Below are positions 24,654-33,204 of a stretch of 64,000 nucleotides of DNA, piece after piece. Source of the DNA: Pseudomonas taiwanensis (lineage in GTDB: Bacteria; Pseudomonadota; Gammaproteobacteria; Pseudomonadales; Pseudomonadaceae); NCBI RefSeq assembly GCF_013393345.1, contig NZ_QJRF01000031.1:1-64000 (forward strand). Direction: 5' to 3'. Both the position numbers and the translations under genes were made by a program. The notes beneath the pieces were generated by a model. The model was not told the DNA's origin, searched no databases, and saw nothing but the letters and a program-made list of their open reading frames with translations. Position 1 is the stretch's first letter. The number at the start of each line of letters is the position of its first letter.

Positions 24654-26003
24654 ATGACCCGAACCCTCGGATTCAAGCTGGGCACCATTGCCCTGTTGAT
24701 GCTGTTGTTGATGATCCCGCTGATACTGATCGACGGCCTGATTGGCGAGCGCCAGACCGCGCGTGATGGCGTGCTGGCCAACATTGCCCAGAGTTCCAGC
24801 TACAGCCAGCGGATCACCGGGCCGATCCTGGTGGTGCCTTACAAGCGCACGGTGCGCGAGTGGAAGACCTACGAGCAGACCGGCCAGCGCCATCTGGAAG
24901 AACGCGAGGTGAGCAGCCGGCTGTACTTCCTCCCGGAGCGCTTCAACCTGACCGGCAGCGTCGACACCGAGCTGCGTGCGCGGGGCATCTACAAGGCACG
25001 GCTGTACAAGAGCGACAGCCAGATCAGCGGGCAGATTCTCGTTCCGGCCAACTACGGCATCGACGAAGACCTCGCGGACTACCGCTTCGAACAGCCATTC
25101 CTTGCGGTCGGGATCAGTGATATCCGCGGCATCGGCAATGCGCTGAAGCTTCGCTTGAATGGCCAGTCCCTGGACTTCCAACCCGGCAGCGGCGACCGCT
25201 TGCTGAACGGGGGCGTGCATGTGCCGTTGGCGCCGTTGCAGGCCGGGGTCGTGCAGAGCCTCGATTTCGCTTTCGACCTCAAGTTGCAGGGCACGTCCAG
25301 CCTGAGCGTGACGCCTGTGGGCCGCGATTCGCGGGTGGAATTGAGTTCGACCTGGCCGCATCCGAGCTTCATCGGCGAGTTCCTGCCCAGCGAGCGCAGC
25401 ATCGATGCCAAGGGCTTCAGCGCGACCTGGCAAACCAGCTTCTTCGCCACGAACCTGCAGGAAGCGCTGGCCCAGTGCACCGGTGGGGAGCAGTGCGACG
25501 CGTTCTACTCGCGGGACTTTGGCGTGAGCTTCGTCGACCCGGTGGACCAGTACCTGAAGACCGACCGCGCCATCAAATACGCGCTGCTGTTCGTGGCCCT
25601 GACCTTCGCCGGATTCTTCCTGGTGGAAGTGCTCAAGCGCCTGGCGGTGCACCCGGTGCAGTACGGTCTTGTGGGGCTGGCGCTGGCGTTCTTCTACCTG
25701 TTGCTGCTGTCGCTGTCCGAACACCTGGAGTTCGCCGTCGCCTATGTCATCTCGGCGTCCGCCTGTGTGGCGCTGGTGGGGTTCTACGTCAGCCATGTGT
25801 TGCACAGCTGGATGCGGGGCGGCGGTTTCACCCTGGGACTCGCGGCACTCTACGGGATGCTTTACGGCCTGCTGAGCGCCGAGGACTACGCCCTGCTGAT
25901 GGGCTCGCTGCTGGTGTTCGGCCTGCTCGCCTGTGTGATGGTGCTGACCCGCAAGCTCGACTGGTACGGCGTCGGTCGTGCCCAGCCGGCCAGTGGCAAC
26001 TGA
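24654..26003 (+). CDS. creD: Inner membrane protein CreD
   Basis: The 449-aa protein has one N-terminal TM helix (about 8-28), a large periplasmic domain (about 30-300, with SSSYSQRITGPILVVPYKR) and a cluster of C-terminal TM helices (about 302-435). This is the CreD (Cet) architecture. creD is the classical target of CreBC. The usual cre-tag (TTCAC-N6-TTCAC) is not evident in the 230 bases between the CBS gene and this ATG. An AAGGAG site precedes the start. Confidence 0.93.
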   Translation: MTRTLGFKLGTIALLMLLLMIPLILIDGLIGERQTARDGVLANIAQSSSYSQRITGPILVVPYKRTVREWKTYEQTGQRHLEEREVSSRLYFLPERFNLTGSVDTELRARGIYKARLYKSDSQISGQILVPANYGIDEDLADYRFEQPFLAVGISDIRGIGNALKLRLNGQSLDFQPGSGDRLLNGGVHVPLAPLQAGVVQSLDFAFDLKLQGTSSLSVTPVGRDSRVELSSTWPHPSFIGEFLPSERSIDAKGFSATWQTSFFATNLQEALAQCTGGEQCDAFYSRDFGVSFVDPVDQYLKTDRAIKYALLFVALTFAGFFLVEVLKRLAVHPVQYGLVGLALAFFYLLLLSLSEHLEFAVAYVISASACVALVGFYVSHVLHSWMRGGGFTLGLAALYGMLYGLLSAEDYALLMGSLLVFGLLACVMVLTRKLDWYGVGRAQPASGN

Positions 26004-26025
26004 AGTGAAACGCCGGAGGTGAGCA

Positions 26026-26202
26026 ATGAGCTGGTTGGGATTGCGTGAGGACCAGGCGAATGGAGCCGAACTGGCCGCAAGGATCGCAAGGTTGTTTCCC
26101 CGCCCGTGGTTTCAACGCCAACTGCTGATGGACCGAGCTCGCGTGGTGGTGGATGGAAAAGCGCCATCCACCCTACATGGGAGATCCGGAAGTGGGAGGT
26201 GA
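26026..26202 (+). CDS. Possible small ORF after creD (58 aa)
   Basis: An ATG at 26026 has a near-perfect GGAGGTGAGCA ribosome-binding site and starts 22 bases after the creD stop. The peptide (beginning MSWLGLREDQANGAEL) has a Trp/Arg-rich middle, RIARLFPRPWFQRQLL. Its last ~20 codons are read through repeat R3c, which suggests the original 3' end was replaced by the repeat. No family is recognised. Confidence 0.4.
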   Translation: MSWLGLREDQANGAELAARIARLFPRPWFQRQLLMDRARVVVDGKAPSTLHGRSGSGR

Positions 26203-26296
26203 GCCTTTGTAGGGTGGAAGTCGCTCTTCACTTCCACCAGCGGAGCCGTGATTGCGCTCGTAATGTTGGATGGAAAAAGCGCCATCCAACCTACGG
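26146..26296. repeat. R3 dispersed repeat cluster, copy c
   Basis: Three successive hairpins: GGTGGATGG-N7-CCATCCACC, GGTGGAAGTCG...CTTCCACC and TTGGATGG-N8-CCATCCAA, bounded by CCCTAC/GTAGGG/CCTACGG words. Confidence 0.75.
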
Positions 26297-26307
26297 AGCG
26301 CAGGACG

Positions 26308-26931
26308 TCAGGGCGCCGGGGCGGTGGCTTTGAGGGAGGGGCGCTGGCTGGTCGTGGCGTACCAGGCGGCCAGCTGCGGGCAGTCGCGGCGCCAGTTGAG
26401 GTCGGGCATGCGGAAGTCCAGGTAGCCCAGGGCGCAGGCGGCGCTGATGGCGGCGACGTCGAAGCGCTCGTCCAGTTCGCCAGCGGATTTCTCGAAGCTT
26501 TCCAGGGCGCGGTCGATCTTGCTGCACTGGCCCAGCACCCAGTCGTCCCAGCGCTTGTCCTCGGGACGCAGGAAGGTTTCGTAGCGCACCAGGATGGCCG
26601 CATCCGTTACCGCGTCCGCAAGGGAGGCCAGGGTCAGGCGCCGCCAGCGCTCGGGTCCATCACGTGGGATCAGCGGCTGACCGCCGTGCTGGTGATCGAA
26701 GTAGTCGAGGATCACGCGGCTGTCGTGCAGCACGCTGCCGTCGGCCAGCTGCAGGGCGGGAATCTTGCCGGCCGGGTTGTGCTCGTTCACGTCGGCGCTG
26801 GGGTTGACCGGCGTGAGCGTCACGCCATGCAGCGTCACCGTATCCAGCTGACCGGTTTCGTGGAGCAGCACCATGACCTTGCGGACGTAGGGGGACGTGG
26901 GGGAGAAGAACAGGATCTGGCTGGCGCTCAT
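26308..26931 (-). CDS. Glutathione S-transferase family protein
   Basis: The 207-aa cytosolic protein has a thioredoxin-like N-domain (about 1-82: LFFSPTSPYVRKVMVLLHE, with NPAGKIPAL and the DSRVILDYF motif that binds the glutathione gamma-glutamyl group) and an all-alpha C-domain. The ATG at 26931 gives the usual short pre-domain leader. The substrate is unknown; a detoxification role is only a family inference. Confidence 0.9.
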   Translation of the reverse strand: MSASQILFFSPTSPYVRKVMVLLHETGQLDTVTLHGVTLTPVNPSADVNEHNPAGKIPALQLADGSVLHDSRVILDYFDHQHGGQPLIPRDGPERWRRLTLASLADAVTDAAILVRYETFLRPEDKRWDDWVLGQCSKIDRALESFEKSAGELDERFDVAAISAACALGYLDFRMPDLNWRRDCPQLAAWYATTSQRPSLKATAPAP

Positions 26932-27040
26932 GCGGATTCCTCGGCGTCTGCAGCGGTCAATGGCGCAGTTATACCGCATTGGATTGCCGCAGGGCATGCG
27001 AGGTCCGCGGTCGCACGCTTGTAGGAACACTGTCCGCTGA

Positions 27041-27991
27041 TCAGTACCGGATCATCACCAGGCGATCCTGGGCCGACTCGGCCCCCCAGACTTCGCCGGT
27101 GCGGCCGGAGAGGTGAGTCACGCGAGCGGCGGGGCGGTCGCTGGGGAAGCTGGCGAAGATACGGCTGAACGGGTTGAAGCGCAGGATCGCATTGGCGCGA
27201 TAGTCGCTTAGCCATACCCGCTCCTGCTCATCGACGTAGAGCGCATGGGCGTCGGCGTTGTTGCCCGGAATGTCCCAGCTGCTCCAGGTCTCTCCCAGCG
27301 GATCGAAGCGGCTCAAGCGTCCACTGCCGGCCTCGCCGACCCAGAGCGTACCGCGCGAGTCACTCCATATCAGACGTGGGCCGGCACTTTCTTCAGGTAC
27401 ATCCACCAGGGTCGGGGTCCCGGATTCGGGGTCGATCCGGCCGATGTGCCGGGCCGTTTCATTGGCGTACCAGACTTCGCCATTGGGCGTTACGGTGATG
27501 CCGTTGGGACCGGGGCCACCCGGCGCTGGCCAGATTTGCAGGCTGTCGCTGGCCGGTCTGAAGCGCCCGAAAAACCCCTTCTGTCCGGTGAACCAGAGGT
27601 TGCCGTTGCGATCCATCGCCAGGCCTTCGAGGCCGATGCCAGTGGTGCTGCCCTTGAGGGGAAACGTGCGCACGGAGCGGTCTAGCGGGTCGACCCGTAC
27701 CAGGGCATCCAGGCCGGCGTCGGTGATCCAGGCGGCACCGTCCTGGTCCACCACCAGGGCGCGGGGCGAGGAGCCCACGCCCAGGGTAATCAGCTGGGTT
27801 TCGCCAGTCAGCGGATCGAGGAGCCCGACCGAGCCCAGGCGTTGGGCGGTGAACCACACACGTCCGTCCGTGGCGGGGGCTACATCGCGCGGGCCGGTGC
27901 CCGTCGGAACCGGATAGTAGGTGACCTCCGCCGCTGTGGCTGTTGCGCAAAACAGCGCGGCGCACAGGGCGAGCACGTATGGACGGATCAT
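27041..27991 (-). CDS. Exported Vgb/SMP-30-like beta-propeller protein
   Basis: The 316-aa protein has a signal peptide (about 1-20, ending TATAA) followed by about seven blades of the virginiamycin B lyase type. Repeating units such as DGRVWFTAQRLGSVGLLDP, DRNGNLWFTGQKGFFGRF and NGEVWYANETARHIGRIDP are visible. The resemblance to streptogramin lyase is structural; periplasmic Pseudomonas homologues have no confirmed lyase activity. A GGAGG ribosome-binding site precedes the ATG. Confidence 0.82.
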   Translation of the reverse strand: MIRPYVLALCAALFCATATAAEVTYYPVPTGTGPRDVAPATDGRVWFTAQRLGSVGLLDPLTGETQLITLGVGSSPRALVVDQDGAAWITDAGLDALVRVDPLDRSVRTFPLKGSTTGIGLEGLAMDRNGNLWFTGQKGFFGRFRPASDSLQIWPAPGGPGPNGITVTPNGEVWYANETARHIGRIDPESGTPTLVDVPEESAGPRLIWSDSRGTLWVGEAGSGRLSRFDPLGETWSSWDIPGNNADAHALYVDEQERVWLSDYRANAILRFNPFSRIFASFPSDRPAARVTHLSGRTGEVWGAESAQDRLVMIRY

Positions 27992-28077
27992 TGGGAAGAC
28001 CTCCGCTTCCGGGGGTGGTCTTCAGTCGACGCCGGATCAGCGGCGAGGGTTCGAAGAAATCGACCGGGCGGTGCGTC

Positions 28078-28782
28078 TCAGAGGGCGGGGGCGTGCTGCC
28101 GACGCTGCCAGCGCGCGAGGGCGGAGGCCAATGCTGCCGGGGTTTCCAGACCCTGGCGCCGGGCTCGGCTGAAGAGGATCAGGGCGATCTCGGCGGTCAC
28201 CAGGGCATCGGCGCTGGCGTTGTGGCGCTGCTGCACATGCAGGCCGAAATGCTCCACCCACTGGTCCAGACCGCCATTGCGGATGCCGGATTCCGGGCAG
28301 AGCATGGGCGCCAGTTCAGCGATGTCGAGGAAGCAGTGGCGCAACCTGTGGTCGAGGTCCTGCTTGAGGGCGCGGCTCAGCATGCGCTGGTCGAAGGTGG
28401 CGTGGAAGGCCAGTAGTGGGCTGTCGCCGACGAACTCCATGAAGCCCAGCAGGGCCTCGGCGGGTTCGACGCCGGCTGCCAGCTCGCTCGGCGCAATGCC
28501 ATGAATCAGCACGCTGGCGCTGAGCTTGCCGGTCTCGCGTTGCAGGGTGCATTCGAACTGGTTGCCGAGATCAATGGCGCCGTCCTCGATGCTCACTGCG
28601 CCGATGGACAGTACGAGGTCCCGGCTCATGTTCAGGCCGCTGGTTTCCAGGTCCAGGACCACGAAGCGCTGCTGACGCAGAGGGCGTTCGTCGAGTGCCT
28701 GCGGGTCGGGCAGGGCGTCGCGACGGGCTGCGAGGTCCGGGGCCAGCGGCGTGCGACGGGAGAACCAGGGGAAACCATTCAT
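28078..28782 (-). CDS. DnaQ-like 3'-5' exonuclease
   Basis: The 234-aa DEDD-family exonuclease has ExoI VVLDLETSGL (about residue 42), ExoII LLAFHATFDQRML and ExoIII near HNASADALVTAEIAL. The closest type is the PolC/epsilon-like stand-alone exonuclease commonly found next to a DUF294/CBS protein. Its start overlaps the end of the upstream gene by 4 bases, so the two proteins are translationally coupled. Confidence 0.88.
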   Translation of the reverse strand: MNGFPWFSRRTPLAPDLAARRDALPDPQALDERPLRQQRFVVLDLETSGLNMSRDLVLSIGAVSIEDGAIDLGNQFECTLQRETGKLSASVLIHGIAPSELAAGVEPAEALLGFMEFVGDSPLLAFHATFDQRMLSRALKQDLDHRLRHCFLDIAELAPMLCPESGIRNGGLDQWVEHFGLHVQQRHNASADALVTAEIALILFSRARRQGLETPAALASALARWQRRQHAPAL

Positions 28783-30713
28783 AGCTGGTAGCGTAGCGCC
28801 AGACTGGATTGCAGGCGCTGGGCCTGTCGGAAGGACTCGCGCAGGATGCGCCGGTCCAGGTGATTGAGGGTGTCCGGGTCGAGCCGGTTGGAGTAGGGCA
28901 GGCCTTGCCGCGCCTGATGCTGGTGCTGCTGCATGCGGGTCTGCTGGATGAAGTGGTACGCCTCTTCGTAAGCCGCGCCGTCCAACGCATCCACCACCTC
29001 ACGGGCCACCAGCTGACGCAGGCGCTCCAGGGTGCCGCTGGCGCTGATACCGTTGGCCAGCGCCAGCAGCCGGGCGCCGTCGACGAAGGGGGTGAGACCC
29101 TGCACCTTGAGGTCGAGGGTGTCTTTTTCAGCGCCCTTGCGCGCGACCACGAAATCACGGAATCGGCCCACTGGCGGACGCTGGCGCAGGGCATTGTCGG
29201 CCAGCATGCGCTGGAACAGGCTGTTGTCGGCCACCAGCACCAGCAGTTCCCGTTGCAGCGCGGCGCATCCTTCGCCAGGGCCCCAGACCGCACGCAGGTC
29301 GAAGTAGATGGAGGAGCCCAGCAGATTCTCCGGCGTCGCCTCGCGGACGAAGCTGGCGAAACGACGACTCCACTCGTTGCGGGACAGGCAGAGCTCAGGG
29401 TTGCCGGCCATGATCCCGCCCTTGCACAGCTCGAATCCGCATTGTGCGAGGGATTGATTGATGCGCTCGGCAAGCGGCAGCAGCCGGCCGCGAATGGCGG
29501 CAGCCTCCACTGCATCGGCTGCTTCGAAGAGGATGCCGTTGTCCTGGTCGGTATGCAGGGTCTGTTCGCAGCGGCCTTCACTACCGAAGCAGAGCCAGGT
29601 GAAAGGAATGCCCGGGTCGCCCATTTCTTCCAGGGTCAGCTCGATGACCCGGCACACGGTGTGGTCGTTGAGCAGGGTGATGATGCGGGTGATCTGGGTG
29701 GAACTGGCGCCGTGGGCGAGCATGTTGTCCACCAGGCGCTGGATTTCTCCACGCAGGGCGGCCAGGGTTTCGACCCGTCCGGCATGGCGGATGGTCCGCG
29801 CCAGGTGCACCAGGTCGACCCGTTGCAGGGAGAACAGGTCGCGCTCGGATACCACTCCCAGCAGGCGGTTGTCGCTGACCACGCAAACGTGGGCGATGTG
29901 CCGCTCGGTCATGGCCAGGGCGGCGTCGAAGGCGCTGGCCTCCGGTGGCAGGTGGAACGGCGCCTGGGTCATGACTTCGGCGATGGGCTGGGCCAGGTCG
30001 GCGCTGGCATCGGCGATCACCCGGCGCAGGTCGCGCAGGGTGAAGATGCCCAGCGGCCGCTGCCTGGCATCGACGATCACGATGCTGCCCACCTGTTGTT
30101 CGTGCATCAGCCGCACCGCGTCGCGCAGGGGCAGCTCCGGCAGGCAGGCGATGGGGTGACGCACCGCCAGTTCACCCAGACGGGTGTCCAGGGAGTATTG
30201 GGCGCCAAGGGTTTCCGTGGCGCGCAACTGGACCTGCTGGTTGACCTGGTCGAGCAGGCTGCTGACGCCACGCAGGGCGAAGTCGCGGAACGGGTTGGAC
30301 AGGGCGAACAGTTTGATGAAGGCGGCTTTGCCCAGCAGCAGGCAGAAGGTGTCTTCGCCAGCCAGGTGTTCCGTGCGCGTCGCGCGCTCGCCGAGCAGGG
30401 CGGCCAGCGGGAAGCATTCGCCGCTGGCGATCTCGAATGTGGTTTCGGTGCCGCGCCTGGCCGAGTGCGGGCGTTCGCCCACCACACGGCCCTGTTTGAC
30501 GATGTAGAAGTGCTCCACCGGCCCGTCCTGGGGCTTGATGATGGATTCGCCGGCCGCATAGAAGCGCAGCAGGCAATGCTCGACGAGGAAGGCGAGGTGG
30601 GCGCTTTCCATCTGATTGAAGGGCGGGTACTTCTGCAGGAACTCCATGGTGCCATGGACGTTCTGCAGCACCGCTTGTTTGCCGGCCTGGGCGAAGGCGT
30701 CTGCCTTGGTCAT
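28779..30713 (-). CDS. cNMP-binding / CBS / DUF294 nucleotidyltransferase-like protein
   Basis: The 644-aa cytosolic signalling protein has, in order, a cyclic-nucleotide-binding-like domain (about 20-140), a CBS pair (about 165-285, AVRLMHEQQVGSIVIVDARQRPLGIFTLRDL) and a GlnD-like DUF294 nucleotidyltransferase segment. The last has LCFGSEGRCEQTLHTDQDNG (GS...D.D active-site pattern, about 380-400) and is followed by the DUF294_C helical domain to the end. The architecture recalls GlnD-like regulators; the modified target is unknown. It heads an operon with the exonuclease. Confidence 0.88.
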   Translation of the reverse strand: MTKADAFAQAGKQAVLQNVHGTMEFLQKYPPFNQMESAHLAFLVEHCLLRFYAAGESIIKPQDGPVEHFYIVKQGRVVGERPHSARRGTETTFEIASGECFPLAALLGERATRTEHLAGEDTFCLLLGKAAFIKLFALSNPFRDFALRGVSSLLDQVNQQVQLRATETLGAQYSLDTRLGELAVRHPIACLPELPLRDAVRLMHEQQVGSIVIVDARQRPLGIFTLRDLRRVIADASADLAQPIAEVMTQAPFHLPPEASAFDAALAMTERHIAHVCVVSDNRLLGVVSERDLFSLQRVDLVHLARTIRHAGRVETLAALRGEIQRLVDNMLAHGASSTQITRIITLLNDHTVCRVIELTLEEMGDPGIPFTWLCFGSEGRCEQTLHTDQDNGILFEAADAVEAAAIRGRLLPLAERINQSLAQCGFELCKGGIMAGNPELCLSRNEWSRRFASFVREATPENLLGSSIYFDLRAVWGPGEGCAALQRELLVLVADNSLFQRMLADNALRQRPPVGRFRDFVVARKGAEKDTLDLKVQGLTPFVDGARLLALANGISASGTLERLRQLVAREVVDALDGAAYEEAYHFIQQTRMQQHQHQARQGLPYSNRLDPDTLNHLDRRILRESFRQAQRLQSSLALRYQL

Positions 30714-30966
30714 CTTGCTGCCCGTCGTTTCTTCTTGTCAGGAGAGCCATGCTGCGCGTGACGGCAGGGGACACAAATTGGACGTAAGTCTAAGGGATGG
30801 GACGCAGATCGTCGGAAATCCCGATAGGCCACTACCGTTCGGCGGATGCTGCAATCTGCATGGGAACTTGCGTGCATTTTGCCTATCCGACCTGCGTACC
30901 CCGTGCTACAGCTTAGTAGTGAGGGGAGTTGGGCCTGCTAGGGAAGGCCCCTTCGAGGACGACCCC

Positions 30967-31494
30967 ATGAGTTATGGTGACCTGCTGAGCGACGCCGAGC
31001 TGCAAGCGCTTGATGAAATCATGCGCGTACCCAGCGCGCCGCCCAGTGTTCTGCTGGTGGATGACGACGAGTCCGGGCGCGATGCCCTGGCCGATGCCCT
31101 GGTTGCCCAGGGAATTCCGTGCATCACTGCCGACAGTGGCGAACAGGCGCTGGCGCTGCTGGTTACCCGCCCCTCCATCGGTCTGATGATCACCGAGCTG
31201 CACATGCAATGCGGCAGTGGCCTCGAACTGGTGCGTCAGGTGCGCCAGTCGGCACGGGCGACCCTCCCGGTCATCATCGTTTCCGGCGACGCCGACGTGC
31301 AGGACGCCATCGAGGCGATGCACATGAAAGTGGTCGACTTCATGCTCAAACCGGTGGACATGAGCCGTCTCACCAATCTGGTACGCAACGAGATTGGCAC
31401 CCCGCCAGAACCCAAGGCACCGCCACCCGAGGTGCGGCCCAGGCCGGCGAAAGCGAAAGCCAAAGCGAAGGTCATCGCGCTGAAAAGCGCCTGA
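30967..31494 (+). CDS. Receiver-domain protein with Glu at the phospho-acceptor position
   Basis: The 175-aa protein has a short N-terminal extension, one receiver domain (about 27-145) and a basic Ala/Lys-rich tail (KAKAKAKVIALKSA). The acidic pocket DDDE (32-35), the switch Ser of IIVSGDAD and the Lys of MLKPVD are conserved. The phospho-acceptor, expected as Asp in the strand LMITxLHM, is Glu77. A Glu there often mimics the phosphorylated state. There is no output domain, so it likely works by protein-protein contact. An intrinsic terminator follows. Confidence 0.85.
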   Translation: MSYGDLLSDAELQALDEIMRVPSAPPSVLLVDDDESGRDALADALVAQGIPCITADSGEQALALLVTRPSIGLMITELHMQCGSGLELVRQVRQSARATLPVIIVSGDADVQDAIEAMHMKVVDFMLKPVDMSRLTNLVRNEIGTPPEPKAPPPEVRPRPAKAKAKAKVIALKSA

Positions 31495-31498
31495 AAAA

Positions 31499-31523
31499 AC
31501 CGCCACGGACAGGCGGTTTTTTT
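31499..31523 (+). terminator. Intrinsic terminator after receiver gene
   Basis: ACCGCC-N7-GGCGGT stem followed by seven T. Confidence 0.88.
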
Positions 31524-31618
31524 ATGCCTGCGCGGCGATCGGAGTGCTGACTACCCGTCCATTCACAATCCCTATTCAGCCTCGAAGTCCATTGTGTTTG
31601 GTTGGTTTCTGATCAAAG

Positions 31619-31638
31619 TATTTAGACCGGTCTATATA
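31619..31638 (+). promoter_or_regulatory. TetR (LmrA/YxaF-type) operator
   Basis: A perfect 12-bp palindrome TAGACCGGTCTA (31623-31634) in AT-rich flanks lies about 46 bases upstream of the first thioesterase gene and overlaps a -10-like TATAAA. It matches the recalled LmrA/YxaF operator pattern, and the TetR protein encoded two genes downstream is of that subfamily, so autoregulation of the operon is likely. Confidence 0.75.
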
Positions 31639-31683
31639 AAATGACCGGAAAGATCACTCTCCGCCAACAGAAGGATTCCAGCA

Positions 31684-32115
31684 ATGGCACACGATCAACG
31701 CATGCAGGAACGGCTTGAGGCCGTAATAAACGTCACCCCGTTCGCGCGAGTGATGGGCGCGCGGGTCACTTCGATCGGGGGCGGCGCCGTCGAGTTCGAG
31801 ATCGACGTGAAGCCCGAACTGATGCACCAGCACCATGGCTTCGTGCATGGCGCTGTAGTCGGTTTCATGGCCGACAGCGCCTGCGCCTGGGCGGCGGCCT
31901 CGGTGGCGGGGGATGTGGTGACCTCCGAGTACAAGCTGAACCTGCTGGCGCCGGCCGTGGGCGAGCGGTTGCTGGCGAAGGGACGGGTGGTGAAGTCTTC
32001 GGGACGGTTGCTCGTCGCTCTGGCGGAAATCTTCGCGCTGCGGGATGGCGAGCAGACGCTGGTCGCCATGGCACTGGCGAGCGTGGCCAAAGTGGGCGGC
32101 GAGGGTGGCCGCTGA
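31684..32115 (+). CDS. PaaI-type hotdog thioesterase (first of pair)
   Basis: The 143-aa single hotdog domain has the PaaI-like motif FVHGAVVGFMADSACAWAA, where the HGG-type motif is HGA and an acidic residue sits on the following helix. It probably hydrolyses an acyl- or aryl-CoA. Its stop overlaps the ATG of the second thioesterase by one base. Expression is probably controlled by the TetR operator just upstream. Confidence 0.88.
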   Translation: MAHDQRMQERLEAVINVTPFARVMGARVTSIGGGAVEFEIDVKPELMHQHHGFVHGAVVGFMADSACAWAAASVAGDVVTSEYKLNLLAPAVGERLLAKGRVVKSSGRLLVALAEIFALRDGEQTLVAMALASVAKVGGEGGR

Positions 32116-32522
32116 TGGAAAGCACGCTTCCTGCGGGCTATGCACCGCTGTTTCGCAGCAGCCCCTTTCTGGATCTGCTCGGATCGCTGTACTACCGCCG
32201 CGATGAAGAGGCGGGGATGGTCATTGCCCTGCGGGTCAAGCAGCAACACTGTAACCAGCGAGGCACCGCCCATGGCGGGCTGCTCTGCAGCCTGGCCGAT
32301 GCAGCCCTCGGCTATTCCACGGCCTTTTCCCAGGAGCCTCCGCTGCCCATGGCAACGGTCAATCTCCGCGTGGATTTCTGCGGTGCGGCCCGTCTGGGGG
32401 ATCTACTAGAAGTGCGTACGCGCATCGAAAAGATCGGCCAACGCCTGGCCTTCGCCAGCGCGGCGATCGACGTGGGTGAACAGCCGGTAGCCCGCGCCAG
32501 CGCCGTGTTTCATATTCCCTGA
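32115..32522 (+). CDS. PaaI-type hotdog thioesterase (second of pair)
   Basis: The 135-aa hotdog-fold protein has QRGTAHGGLLCSLADAALGY (canonical HGG and Asp) and VNLRVDFCGAARLGD. It shares family with the upstream gene but is clearly divergent, so the two may form a heteromer or act on different CoA esters. Start and stop codons interlock (TGATG). Confidence 0.9.
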   Translation: MESTLPAGYAPLFRSSPFLDLLGSLYYRRDEEAGMVIALRVKQQHCNQRGTAHGGLLCSLADAALGYSTAFSQEPPLPMATVNLRVDFCGAARLGDLLEVRTRIEKIGQRLAFASAAIDVGEQPVARASAVFHIP

Positions 32523-32584
32523 CGCTGGGGCATCCTTGGCGCGCGCCGGCCAGGCGGCGCGCCGTTCCCGGATGGAGAGATGTC

Positions 32585-33157
32585 TTGCCGAAGAAATCCA
32601 ACGCCGCCGACCGCGTCGTTCGTGCCACCGCCTCATTGCTGGCCAGCCGCGGCTATTTCGGTACCGGCCTGGGCGACATCATCGCCCGCTCGGAGACGCC
32701 CAAAGGCTCGCTCTACCATTACTTTCCTGAAGGCAAGCCGGCGATCGTCAGTGCCGCTGTCGATTTCGTCGCCGACGAGGTGCTGCAGCACCTCGACCAT
32801 GCCGGCGAAAAGGCCCCTCACGCCCGCAATGCCCTGCGTCGCTTTACGGCGACCCTGCGAGGCTGGTTGGAGGCTTCGGCTTTCGCCGAGTCCTGCCCGA
32901 TTTTCGCCACGACCCTGAGCATTGACGACGAGTTGCAACAGGTCCACCTGCGTTGCCGCAGGGCCTTGCAGGCATGGCAGGGGAGTTTCGAGCGGTCACT
33001 GTGTGCCGATGGCCTGGACAGCGTCTCGGCCCATAGTCGGGCCTGGCTGATCATCGCGGCTCTGGAAGGGGCACTGGGGATTGCCAAGGCAGAGCGATCG
33101 CTGGTCGCGCTGAATCTGGTCGAGGAAGAGCTGCTCGGTCTGCTGCCGGACCAGTAA
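32585..33157 (+). CDS. TetR family regulator (LmrA/YxaF-like)
   Basis: The 190-aa repressor has an N-terminal HTH (about 8-55) with GYFGTGLGDIIARSETPKGSLYHYFPEGK, the signature of the LmrA/YxaF group. It starts with TTG at 32585 behind GGAGAG; the nearby ATG at 32580 is in a different, shadow frame. It is the third gene of the thioesterase operon and the likely ligand of the upstream palindrome. The inducer is unknown; flavonoids and other aromatics induce relatives. Confidence 0.88.
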   Translation: MPKKSNAADRVVRATASLLASRGYFGTGLGDIIARSETPKGSLYHYFPEGKPAIVSAAVDFVADEVLQHLDHAGEKAPHARNALRRFTATLRGWLEASAFAESCPIFATTLSIDDELQQVHLRCRRALQAWQGSFERSLCADGLDSVSAHSRAWLIIAALEGALGIAKAERSLVALNLVEEELLGLLPDQ

Positions 33158-33170
33158 TGCAGGACTGACA

Positions 33171-33198
33171 AGGGGCAAGCGCTCCGGCACTTGCCCCT
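33171..33198. terminator. Hairpin between convergent TetR and NCS1 genes
   Basis: AGGGGCAAG / CTTGCCCCT stem with a 10-nt loop and no strong T-run. It could serve either strand. Confidence 0.4.
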
Positions 33199-33204
33199 CA
33201 TACC

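Noticed and set aside
28571-29581. 336-aa minus-strand frame overlapping the exonuclease and DUF294 genes
   Set aside because: Out of frame with both real genes and of Ser/Arg/Cys-rich shadow composition.
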